From the NCBI RefSeq assembly GCF_018691265.1, contig NW_024881316.1:24591819-24655818 (forward strand): DNA of 64,000 bases, given 5' to 3'. Positions within the stretch are counted from its first letter, which is position 1, and every line of letters begins with the position of its first letter. The notes beneath the pieces are model-generated. The model saw nothing but the letters and a program-made list of their open reading frames with translations. It was not told the DNA's origin and did no database searches. This stretch comes from Tyto alba (taxonomy: Eukaryota > Chordata > Aves > Strigiformes > Tytonidae). The translations under genes and the position numbers were made by a program. This document shows positions 49,776-60,900 of the stretch, in pieces.

Positions 49776-52700
49776 TCTTCCAACTCTAGCAGCCTTTTTT
49801 GAGTCTCTCTGTGCTTTAGTTTATCAGTAAATGTTAATTTACTGTAGATGTAATACCTTCAGTTAGTATTCAGAAGGAAATCTGAACAGAAAGCTGCAGA
49901 CTACGGTTTTCTAGGAAGACGCTGTATGTGTTAATTATTAGTCAGACATGTTGTAAAGTCATTTATTTGCCCAAGATACAGAAGTACTGGCAACAGACCC
50001 GCAACTATGTTTTCATCATTATGAAACGTGGGGTGCATTCTTTTGCAAGTGAGAAAGTTTAAAGTTTTCAGAATATACAGAATATACATGGTCCAATATA
50101 TTAGTTCTATACTTTTAACTTCTAAAATCAAAACAATGTGAGAAGTGAGTACCTGATGTCAAAGGAAGCTCTGTTTCTTTTGGGCTTCATTTACCTGTAA
50201 CTAATATGTTCTCCATATGATTAGAAACTATATAACACTTAGACTGCATTTCATCTACTTTTTCCTTTCTGATATATGGAGTTATATCACTGCATTAAAC
50301 TTATCCTGGTCCCCTATTTCAATCTTGGTTCTCGTGATCTAGCTTAGCGTTATAAGCCTCATTTTGCACTGTTTTACTGTGGGCAAATTCAGAAGAAGTC
50401 AGGTGATATTCAGTATAAACTATTACCCAAAGATATTGTTTGAAGATTTGCATTTCTTTAGTCAAAATGACCTAGACAATCATTGTAAATAGAGAAACAA
50501 ATATCCACTGATGAGTGCTTGTTCCTATTTAAAAAGGAGATGACTGTATTAACAAATCCACAAAGAAAACCAGAGCAGATATCAAAAGATAAGTCTAACA
50601 GCCTTTCCTACTTGATCTATGATCTCCAGGGTTTTGAACAGCAGACCTAAGGAAATCTGTACAGTACTGTTGCCAAAACTAAAAAGATTCAGAAAAAAGC
50701 AGCAAAGAACTTTGAAGTTCCTAGCAGAGATAGCAAGTAAGGCTAAATTGCAAAAAAATGTCATAGTTTCAAATCTGGACTGTTACAAGACAATTTAAGT
50801 CTCCAGAGCTGAACAAGCAGAGGTAAAAACCAGTCATCCTTCTGTCTTCACTTTGTAGTAAATGAGAGGAACCTGGAGAAGTTGATGGCAGACTCTTTTC
50901 TAGGGAATGGAGCAGATCATTCCCTTCAGCTGGGCTGTTTGGTGCTGCAGGAAGTCATAACATCAAAGGGCAGCTACTTTTAAATGCACAGCTAGGAGCA
51001 CAGCTGGTTTGGATGCACTGCCATGAATAGCAGAGACAGTAAGAGGGATTGTGTGTATGCTTATATATGTGTGGTCTTGTAACCCAAATATTCAAGTCTT
51101 TAGTACAATTTCTTGCCAGTAGTGCTTTTATTGGACCTGCCTCCCACACTGCCTCAACCACAGCTAAAGAACTGCAGATGAGGGAAAATTGCATCAGACC
51201 ACATGATTTTTATTTTGCTCTGTTGCAAGCAATCTTCTATGTGGAAGTTATTAGAAAGGCCAAGGTCAGCAACATGCAATCACTGTACATCACATAATAG
51301 GACATAAATCTTAGCCTTCAAATTTGCTCTGTTTTTTTTTATTAAGTTTTGCTTATGAGACAAAAATCTAGAAAACATTTAGTCTGTCACTGACTGCTAT
51401 AATGCATCAAATATAATGTGAGGAAATTGAGAAAAGGCATGTTCATGGAAACTCAAGTGAAATGCTCACTAGAAAAGATAATCCATTTCTTTTCCTTATG
51501 TCTATGCAGTTCCACCAGTTCCAAGAGAATGACTCCTGATTTGCACTGACATTAACAAAATGTAAATCTTCTTTGTTATTACAAACCTTTGGAAATACAT
51601 TTACAAAGTTATCTCCTTACTCCGGAAGCATAACAAAAAATAAAAACTACCATATGTTATAAATGCTATCAGCCAGTCAGATTATGTGAACAAGCATATC
51701 TGCATTTTAAGTTACAGACCTCTGGTTTATTTTGGTTTTGTTTGGTGCTTTTTTAAAAAATTTTCAACTTTAAAGACTGGCTGATGATAAACCAGAGGCA
51801 AGGGATTTGCTTGGAAATGGCATGAGCTAGGTTACATAGGAATGAGATTTCTTTGTGCTTCTAAACAGCTTTGTTTTGTGACACAAGAAACTGTGCTGAA
51901 AGTTGAAAAAAATCTACTTTTCTCAATTGTTGGCATGTGCTCAAACCTTAAAAAAAACACATTAAACTATTCTATCATGGCTCAGCAAATATTTTTATTT
52001 CAGTAGTTTCCTTTGTAAGCAAAAATAGCTCTCTGTTCACTGTATGAAAGCACACATTGACTTACCTGTGACTATGTAGAAACAGTTAAACATGAACCTT
52101 TTTTGTCTATTGAAGATTAACCTATTTCAAGCATAAGAGCTCAGCTAAGCTTTTGAGTTATGGGTCTAGTCCTAGTTCTAGTCTGCACAGTTAAATACAA
52201 AAATATTCAACCTGTACCTGTTTCAACACCACCTGATGTCTGTCCTTGAACTTCAAAAACACCACACATTTGGCAGGAATTCAAATATTATTATCACTGA
52301 ACACTTGGTACAGTAACAAATAAAAAACAGTTCAAAATGTCCAAGAATCTCTTTAAAGCTGGAGCAGGATTATTCCACTGCATTTCTTTTCAGAAGTCTC
52401 CCTGATTTGTCTGAATGAGCCTACTGGGCATCAGAAAAATCTCATTTCTAATCACCTTCAGCGTACAGGTGATAGCAGTGGCCAGCGAGACTCTGGGTGC
52501 TGAAGGTCACTTCCAGGATGGATAGCAAATCCCACCCCATCAGAAGACCTTGGCACCTTCCCTTCCTCTGGCTGCTGAAAGCTGCCTGGGGTCAAGTCTT
52601 GCGCCCCGACCCAGAGGGAAAATTGCAGTACTGCTACCTTGTGCCAGGAAAATGAAATGAGTCTTGGCCAGTTTAGGAAGAAACCAGAATTCCAGACCCC

Positions 52701-53722
52701 GGCTCAGTCATTTCCCAGCAGACACAACTCAATGCATCAGAGAACCCATATAATTGTTTATCTTCCATTTAAGATCTGCAATGATACAGGCCATCCCTTT
52801 CTTTGAACTCAAACAGAAATTTAATTGGTGACTCCTTGCACAAAATGCGTCACTAATTTGTAATGGCTACGATAGCTTATACTTACTACTCTTTATCATT
52901 AATGGCTGCAATGCAGTAAAAGTTTTTAAAGCAAAACCACTTCACCAAAAGTATTATCCCACAATCTCTTCTCTTTCTCATGTACTAATGGCAGAATAGG
53001 ATTCATCCTCCCAAACTGTAAGTGTCTAGGTCCTAGATGTGTTTATACAAAGAAAAGCTGTGTGTTAAAGTTATTTTTCTCACTGTCACTTTGGTCTCCA
53101 CATGTTTAGAGCAGGCGCAGGAATAGGGGTGCTTTCACCCTGGCAGCTCACTGGTGTGGGTTGTTGGCATGATACGGAACAGTGTCACTTTTAATACAAA
53201 TATTTCAGGGCCGCCTATCTCAATTCTTATGGTGCTAATCCAAGCTACATGTAGCTTGGAATAATGATGGTTTAGGTGACAAATTTCATCAGATGTCTAA
53301 GTAGATTCCTGCTACAGCACGACTTGCTATACACAGCCTCTGGGACAAACATGCCCAGTTCCTCAGATATTTAAATCAACACATTTGGGGTCAAAGTCAG
53401 AGGTAGAGGAAGAGAAACTGATCCCATGCCAAAGAAGTCCCATTCCTCACATACACAGATTCACACACACAAGTGGTCAAGCACACAGAGTCATCAACCA
53501 CAGGTAAAAGATTACTTTACAGGTATTACATTGTACTAAGTGGCTGCTACAGCTCATAGCCTTTTTCACTCTTCCCACCACAGTACTTCACCACTCATGC
53601 TTCCCATCCCAGCTGCATCACTTGGTCAACTTCATGGCAGCAGGTGCCATTTCATTTTTCTTATTGTCAGCTGTGCTCCAGCATTGCCCTGAGGTCAACC
53701 CACTCTGGGCTCAGTCAAGTAA
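49776..53722. other. TINAG 5' flank, no gene recognised
   Basis: AT-rich sequence upstream of the TINAG start codon. The TINAG 5' UTR and promoter must begin here, but no TATA box is obvious in the first 150 nt. A region near 52440-52700 is richer in GC and CpG than its surroundings but matches nothing I know. Confidence 0.6.
49833..49845. promoter_or_regulatory. Possible HNF1-like site upstream of TINAG
   Basis: The plus strand reads GTTAATTTACTGT, 58-70 nt upstream of the start codon. The first half matches the HNF1 half-site GTTAAT, while the second half is degenerate. HNF1 factors drive many kidney-tubule and intestinal genes, which fits TINAG expression. It is a weak match in AT-rich DNA and could be chance. 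Confidence 0.25.
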
Positions 53723-54241
53723 ATGCATGTGAAGAATGGGGGAACCTGTGCATGGACCAGCACAGTATGCAATCAGTCACGTAGCTGCAAATGCTCTCCT
53801 AAACAGTGTTTCCCTAGGGCTTGCAGAAGGAGTAGCAGCAGTCATCGTGGCTTATATCTGGATCAGAACCCCTCAGGAGACACAACCAGGCATCGAAATC
53901 TTGGCAGTGGCCCCAACGGAACATGGACCATATGCCACCGTTGTTACGCTGTCAGTGCAGGCTATTGTGGACAGATTAGCCTGTCCACGGCTGCACGTAG
54001 CTTCAGAGAAGTGATGCTTACAGTGAGTTTGCCAATACCAAACCTCACCAACCAGTTAGAGGTGAAGGAGAAGGGGAACACGTTGTATTTCACTGTCAGT
54101 ATGAGCTCTCAGAAGGTGTTGTGCTGGTGTTGCATGGCAGATGTGTACCTAATGGTGTTCATCTCAGATGTGTGGCCTTATCTGACGCTACCAGTGAATG
54201 TTGGCACCCCAAGCCTAAAGTCTTCTCTTGACCATGTGTAA
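53723..54241 (+). other. Unidentified open region (172 codons) with CpG content
   Basis: One plus-strand frame stays open for 172 codons, starting MHVKNGGTCAWTSTVCNQSR and rich in cysteine early on. An overlapping frame (53736-54014) is open for 92 codons with a hydrophobic stretch (LGLAEGVAAVIVAYIWI). CpG dinucleotides are more frequent than in neighbouring DNA. I do not recognise a family in any of six frames. The minus strand also reads with few stops (for example TVKYNVFPFSFTSNWLVRFG). Options include a decayed processed pseudogene or a piece of an old retroelement. It need not be coding at all. Confidence 0.3.
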
Positions 54242-56435
54242 ACTGACAAGGGCAGAGGCAGAAGTAACCTCCCAAATCAATATTAGAATCCTGAACAGGT
54301 TGTCCACGTACCTACAGTAGTCTTACCACCATGCAGGCTCACAGTTGCTTTGAATACATATTAAGTTTGACATTATTGTAATGTGTGTGTCACCAGTCCA
54401 CTTCTAGAGAAGCCAGCTTGCAGCTTGTAGACTTAACTTGTAGACTACCCTGTGCCATTTGCTTTGGGGTGTATGACTCGACTAGCGCAGAAATGACCTA
54501 GGATTGCCCTGTGTATGTCTAGATACCATTCCTCGCATATGCGAGAGCAGTCTTACATAGAAATCATCAGCTCATTTTTGTTTAGACATATTTTTTAATG
54601 TACAAAGAGGATGCTGCAAGAATGATATATACAATTTATTTATATGACAAACAATTATGCCTTTGCTAATGCACTACTAGATAGCCACTATAACACGTTC
54701 ACCAATCCCAGTGAGCCTGTGCAGGGTAGGCAAGCATTGGTCAGATCAGGAAGGACTGGGCTTCTTAATCCTCATACCAGACTGATCCTCAGTGTTGCCA
54801 AGTTGCCACTTTCCTATTCTCTGCTTTTAAGGATTCTTTGTACCTTAAGGTATAGTTTTTTTCCTTTTGTATCCTTGAGCTGCTACTGTTACCCTTTCAA
54901 CAAAATGTTTCTCTCTGCACTTTTACTTTTCTCATTTTGCATAGCTTTAGCTTATGAACTTCCTGATATTTAAGCCATTTTCTCATTAAAACTGAGTCAA
55001 GACCACAGAATTGTGACACACCAAACATAGCGTTGGATCCCAGACAACTGAATCCTTGGGCCAAGGGCTGTCCTTAATCTGATGTAGCAACCAAATTTTC
55101 TCAAGTAATGAATTCTGACCCTCCTTCCCATGACCCATTCTATGTCACAGCCCAGATACATCCCTTGTGGAGGCAAATCTCCCTTCTGACCACTTGGGTC
55201 AACTTTAATAAGATTTTTTTTTTTTTCTAGCTTGAATTGTAGCACATAGTAACAACAGAAACACCACAACCAGGCACAGGATGGGGTGAACACTGTATAT
55301 CAGACTGTGAGAGAAGATGAGAGGAAAAGGGGACCATAAGCCCTCACTGAAAATAGGCAGTTATTGTGATCCTGATGGGAATGTGTATTTTACCAGAAAA
55401 ATAATGACTAAATCAGGGTAAAGGCATCAGAACTTCAACTAATATATTACACAATTGAATAAACAGCAATCATTAATTTTATAGTACTACTGAAAAAGCA
55501 ACCAATTTTTTGAGCTAGATATTAAGGAGTAAAAATGAGAATCACAACAAACATTTTGCAACAAAAATACAGCTTTATTTAATTTCAACATTTATATTAT
55601 TTCTAAAGAAAATATGCTGTGTTATACTGGGAGTCTCTTAAACTAGCAAGCGCTTAAAGAAATGATATTTCAAAGTGGCACTTTCATGTGTGTATCTCTG
55701 GGGTTAATTATGCTAATACATAAGATTATCCTTTGAAAGAATATTAGATTGTTATTACTGCTTTGCAATTAGCATACTGGAAGCAATTATTTTCTTTTTT
55801 TTTTTAATGGTGCTTTAAATAACATTTGTGACTTGGATTCCTTCTCAGTATAGAAACAGGCCTCAAAATACTCTATGGTTTTAGGTGTTGATCCTAATTT
55901 GGGGCTGCAAAAGAAGAATTTTTGCATGAACACAAGTTGTTAAAAAATACAGATTAGTAAACTGTATAACATGCACTGAGGTTACTTAGTTTTCCTAATT
56001 TATATAACCTGATGGTCTAGCTAACAAATTAACTCATAGTGTTACAGAAAAAAAAAAAAAAAGTGCTAAAGATATATTCAGCCACCTCATTTGTGCTATA
56101 GCTGTAGGAGAAGATGACAGCTGGCAGACAAAACTTACCTTGTGAGATACTTGCCTGTCTTTCCAGCACCCTAAAGTAAACTGTTTTAGCACTTAAATTT
56201 CCACATAGCTGCAACTGTCCAAATTCTAAACTAAATCACTCTCCCTGAAATTTAGGCCCATTACTTTTTCTCCTACTCTCAGGAAGGTTGGAGAAGTGAC
56301 TAATATCACTTTATAACAATCCATTGTGAAGAGATATAAACCACTGTGCCTCTACTTTATTCTTATTTCTTTTCTCCTCTGTGAAACACTGAAACCTTTA
56401 CATCTTTTCTTAAATTCCCCATTTGTTTCCCACAC
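54242..56435. other. Intergenic stretch, no gene recognised
   Basis: Mostly AT-rich. Short frames at 54644-54973 and 54997-55293 have no known similarity. An exon-like donor lies at 56133-56138 on the minus strand and is discussed among the findings. Poly-A/T runs occur near 55218-55228 and 56046-56061. Confidence 0.55.
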
Positions 56436-57000
56436 AGAATCATAGAATGATTTGGTTTGGAACAGACCTTAAAGATCATTCAGTTCCAACCCCCCTGCCA
56501 TGGGCAGGGACACCTTCCACCAGACCAGGTTGCTCAAAGCCCCGTCCAACCTGGCCTTGAACCCTTCCAGGGAGGGGGCAGCCACAAACCTTCACAGTAA
56601 AGTCCCTCCCCATCTTTCCTGCAGGTCCCCTTTGAGTACTGGAAGGCCACTATAAGGTCTCCGTGGTGAGGTGCTCCAGCCTCCTGATCATCTTTGTGGC
56701 CGCCTTTGGACCTGCTTGAGCAGGGCCATGTCCTTCTCACACTGGGGAGCCCAGAGCTGAACACAGTACTGTGGGTGGGCTCTCACAAGAGTGGAGTAGA
56801 GGGGAAGAATCCCCTCCCTCAATCTGCTGGCCACACTTCTCTTGATGTAGCCTAGGACATGGTTGGCTTTCTGAGATGCGAGTGCACATTGCTGCCTCAT
56901 AGTCAATTTTCCATCCACCAATATCCCCAAGTCCTTCTCTACAGGGCTGCTCTCAATTCACTTACAGCCCAGCCTGTATTTGTGTGTGTACATCCCATGG
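56436..57000 (-). repeat. CR1 LINE 3' end, relatively well preserved
   Basis: The plus strand starts AGAATCATAGAATGATTTGG and continues with CCCCCTGCCATGGGCAGGGA, GACCAGGTTGCTCAAAGCCC and AATCCCCTCCCTCAATCTGC. This is the reverse complement of a CR1 3' end. The minus-strand frame 56688-56930 ([32 protein letters not shown]) is the C-terminal tail of CR1 ORF2. It is the best-preserved CR1 tail in the window after the long copy. Confidence 0.92.
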
Positions 57001-57001
57001 A

Positions 57002-57960
57002 ACTGATTCCTTATTCATACTGAACAGAGAGAATTAATTACCTCCATCATATTATAAGCACTCAGAACTCCCTTCAACATCTCCCTGGAATGGCACTTTT
57101 CATAAGTGCATCACCTCTTCAACTCAGATTCAGTTTGTTGTCCCCTGTAATCCTTAGGTTCTCTCTCCTGCAGTATTGCTGTCATTCCTTTTCTGTCTGT
57201 GCTTTTCATATTTCTTTGTATTTGTCTTCATTGAATTTTATCATGTTGATTTCAGTCCATTTCTCTAATTTAAGTGACATTTTTTGAATACTAATCCTGC
57301 CTTCCAAGCTATTTGCAAGTCTTCCCAAATAGGCATTACCTGTAAATTTGGTATGCTTACCATCCACGTGCTAGAGCTAGAAGACAGCATTGTGAAAGCT
57401 TGCATGAGATGTTCTCCTACTTTGGCAACAAATGATTGTGCTCAGACTCCAGGTTTCCAATCAGTTTCACATCTACCTTATGTGAATTTCATTTAGTCTG
57501 TATCTGCTTTGCTTGATTATGAATGGCATGTGGGACTGTGTCGAAAATATTCTGTATCAAACACATCCCCTATATCTGTTTTGCTGTCAAAGAAGGAAAT
57601 GAGATCAACTTGATAGGATTTGTTTCTGCCGTGTCCCTGTGCAAGTCTTCTTATCTCCTTACTGTTCTCTAGATGCCAACAAATAGGTTGTTTAATACTT
57701 TGTTCTAGTGTCTTGGAAATGCTATCGGGGCTGACTGCTCTGTAATTCTTTAGATTTTCCTTTCCGCCTGTGTTAGATATGGTATTGTGTTTGTCTTTCT
57801 CCAGTTTCCTGGGAACTTACTCATCCTGTTAATCACTAGTGTCTGAGAGATTGTTTTGGTTAAGTATTTTAAGGGTAAGTTTCATTAGGTTGAGTCATCC
57901 TGAATACTCCAATTTACCTCAGTGTTCCTTTAGGTATTTTTTTCTTTTTCTCTCCATTAT
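57002..57960 (-). repeat. Ancient CR1/L3-like LINE fragment
   Basis: Read on the minus strand, this strongly diverged sequence follows the order of a CR1/L3-type reverse transcriptase and 3' part. On the plus strand the blocks are TTTTATCATGTTGATTTCAG, CAAGTCTTCCCAAATAGGCA with CTGTAAATTTGGTATGC, and GGGGCTGACTGCTCTGTAAT. The last aligns with the GACAGGCCTGTAGTTCC-type block of the younger CR1 at 14.3 kb. All frames are broken. Family assignment is by resemblance only. Confidence 0.6.
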
Positions 57961-60900
57961 CCTACTCCCAAATTCTTAATAACAACTGACATAAACTTTT
58001 AGTCCTAATTAACATTTTGTGAAGATTGAAACAAAAGAAAAAAAAAAAAAGAACGTTTCAGCCTTTTCTATATCACCTATTTGCTGACCTCCCTTGTTAA
58101 GTACTACAATAAATCTGCTCTCAGGCTTAACACATTATTTGCAGTATAATATTGTTTAACTCTAGCAAACCGTTCATTTTAATGGCACTTTGTGGTTAAG
58201 CACTCAAATATAAAATAATATTCATCTATTTCAGTGATATTACTTCACAATCTAACTCCTGACCATACTGCAATTTCTTCCAACTGATTTCATCCTCCAA
58301 ATTAATTCAGTTGTGACTTTATTCTTTGATGCTAAGATGGTAATTATTAATAGAAAAACATTTACCAAACATAGCCAGCTAATTATCCAAACACTAAATC
58401 GTGTAGCTAAAGCATCCTATCATCTTTTTAAACAAAACCATAAAAATTTGTTAAAATGACACTAAAGAAGAAGTTACATATTCAAAGTGTGGCTGTGATG
58501 AAGTCAGAAAAATAGTAATACTCACCATCATAGCTAAACAGAACCTCTTTCATTGGCAGCCTGTAGAAATAAGGGAAATAAACAGTGAAAACAAAGTGGA
58601 GAGATAAAAAATGCAGTATGTTAAGCAGGCACAGTTCTACAACCTGGTGGGCTACTTCATACAGCATTAGTCTTTTAAAAAAATTTATTTCCTGCACTGT
58701 TAATTTATAACTATGCTTACTGAACCGGGCGTGATTTTTCATGCATTGACATGTTTGAGGAAGTATTAGTGCACATAGGAAATTTCAACAGACAAGTATC
58801 ACCTTGGCTAAATGTATGTTAGAGGACATTCCAAACTCATGTTCCGTTTCCACTTCTTTTTTGGAACACATCCTAGGAGGATAGAGCATGTGGCCAACCT
58901 TGCATTCACATGGCATGGATATTCTTTTCCTCCACCTTAGCAAGGCTGAACATGGGTCTGTCCACCTTTGTTGCAATGAAGGATAACCTCATAGGCCGTT
59001 GCATTTATTAGAGCACAGCTAACAGGTTGAGGGCAGTTATTATTCCCCTCTGCTGGCCACTAGTGAGGCTGCATCTGGAACACAGTTCCCATTTTTGAGC
59101 CCTCCCAATGGAAAAGAGTTGTCAAGCAAACAGGAGAAACCCAATGGAGGACCATCAGAATGGTTGTGAGCATTCCTTGACCTCTGGGAAAGGCATATGA
59201 CAAAGGAAGGGAGGTTACAGGGCTTATTTAAAATGAAGAGTAGGCTAAGGGGTACCTATTTTCTCCCTTCAGCTGTTTAAGTGGTGTTTATAGACAGCTC
59301 GTATTCACATGGTGAAAGGAAAGGAGGCAACAGATGAGGAAATATTAACTAGCCATAAGGAAAAATACTTTTTATCATTAGAGTGGTCAAACGTGAAAGC
59401 TAATTTCTGTGTGATTCTGTGATTTTAATTACTCATGCATTACTTAAGTACTGAATAATCAAAAATCCTTCTTCAAATTACATCTGTGTTGTGACTATCT
59501 ATTCAGGGCAAGCTCTTTTCCTCTAGAACTATTACACAGTGCTCCTATCATTATTTAAATGGGATCAAATACAACAGCTCTTTCTTAAAGCCAAATAGAA
59601 TTAGATTAAAATGGCAGGATAAATGACATACTGACATTTCATGCTTTCTCTGTATCATATATATATTACTACCCTTGCAGAATTTTTAATGTAAATTTAT
59701 CATATCAGTAATACATTTATAGTAATTCTTTTCATAATAATATTAGATATAAAATCCTATAAATACATAAAATGCTTTTTCCTTGTTAGTGCATGGTGCT
59801 CTGATATGCCTTTTCATGCCAGTAGAACATAACTGAAACTTTTTTCCTAAAACAAGGAGATGTCATTGAAGCTGGTCAAAAGTATTTCCCAAATATCTAT
59901 TGCAAGTATAAATTTCCTGTTGTACATATGAAGTATTAAAAATTACAAAGTTAAAAACATTGTTAAAGCATAAAGTATATAGAAAGTATGCTTTTAATAT
60001 CTGCTGATATTTAAAGGTCTTATTTGAGAATTTACAAATGTGTCTTGTTTGGGCATACCTTTCTATTTATAAATATTAGAAGACTGCAGTTTACTGTTCC
60101 TTTTTAATGGTCCAATCATTTAGGAGGTTAAAGATTTTGTCACAGCTAACACCTGAAATTCTTATTCCATTAGTAAAAGCAGTAGTTATTTTTACTTTTA
60201 ATGCTTACTTGCAAGGTTATTACATTTTCAGTTAAATGAACAGTTATGATAATATGGAGAGAGCCTAGGGATGCAGTCCTTGGCTTGGTCAAAATAAAAC
60301 AGGGGTGGTGAGTCTATTGCTTCAGATGGGTACCGTTCATTTTGTTCCAAAATATTTTATTCCAAAAATCACGGTTCAAGTCATAACAGTTCTCATTTTG
60401 GAAGTAAGTAACACCAAAAGATTTTCTAATTTACATCATCCAAGACCTTTTTCTATATATTGCTGATCCTCTATGCCTTGTTATTTGCTGCCCTAATCTC
60501 TATGCTTACTCTCTGTGCAGCATTTTTTATGAATTGCCTAATGCCCCCTAGATCATAATTCATGAACTCTGCAAATCAGCAGTGCTGCAAAGACCACGCT
60601 GACCCTGCATCCCAGGTGTGGGAACAGAAGAGATGCAGACTGTGTCACAGTGTAACTCACGCGTGCTCTGAAGCCTGGCTAGCCATGGGGCCAGCAGCAA
60701 TGCTCCGCCACTCGTGTATACCAGCCCTCCACTGTCTGGAGGACGGGGATGTAATCTTATGCAAGACTGAAAGTAAAAAGTGAATAGCATGTCCACAATG
60801 TGGCAGGTGGAGAGCCCATGTTTGTGTCACCAAGGAAAGCACAAGGAGCAACACAGTCTTTTGCTCCAGTATGTCTGCATGCAGGGAAGGACCCTTCCCA

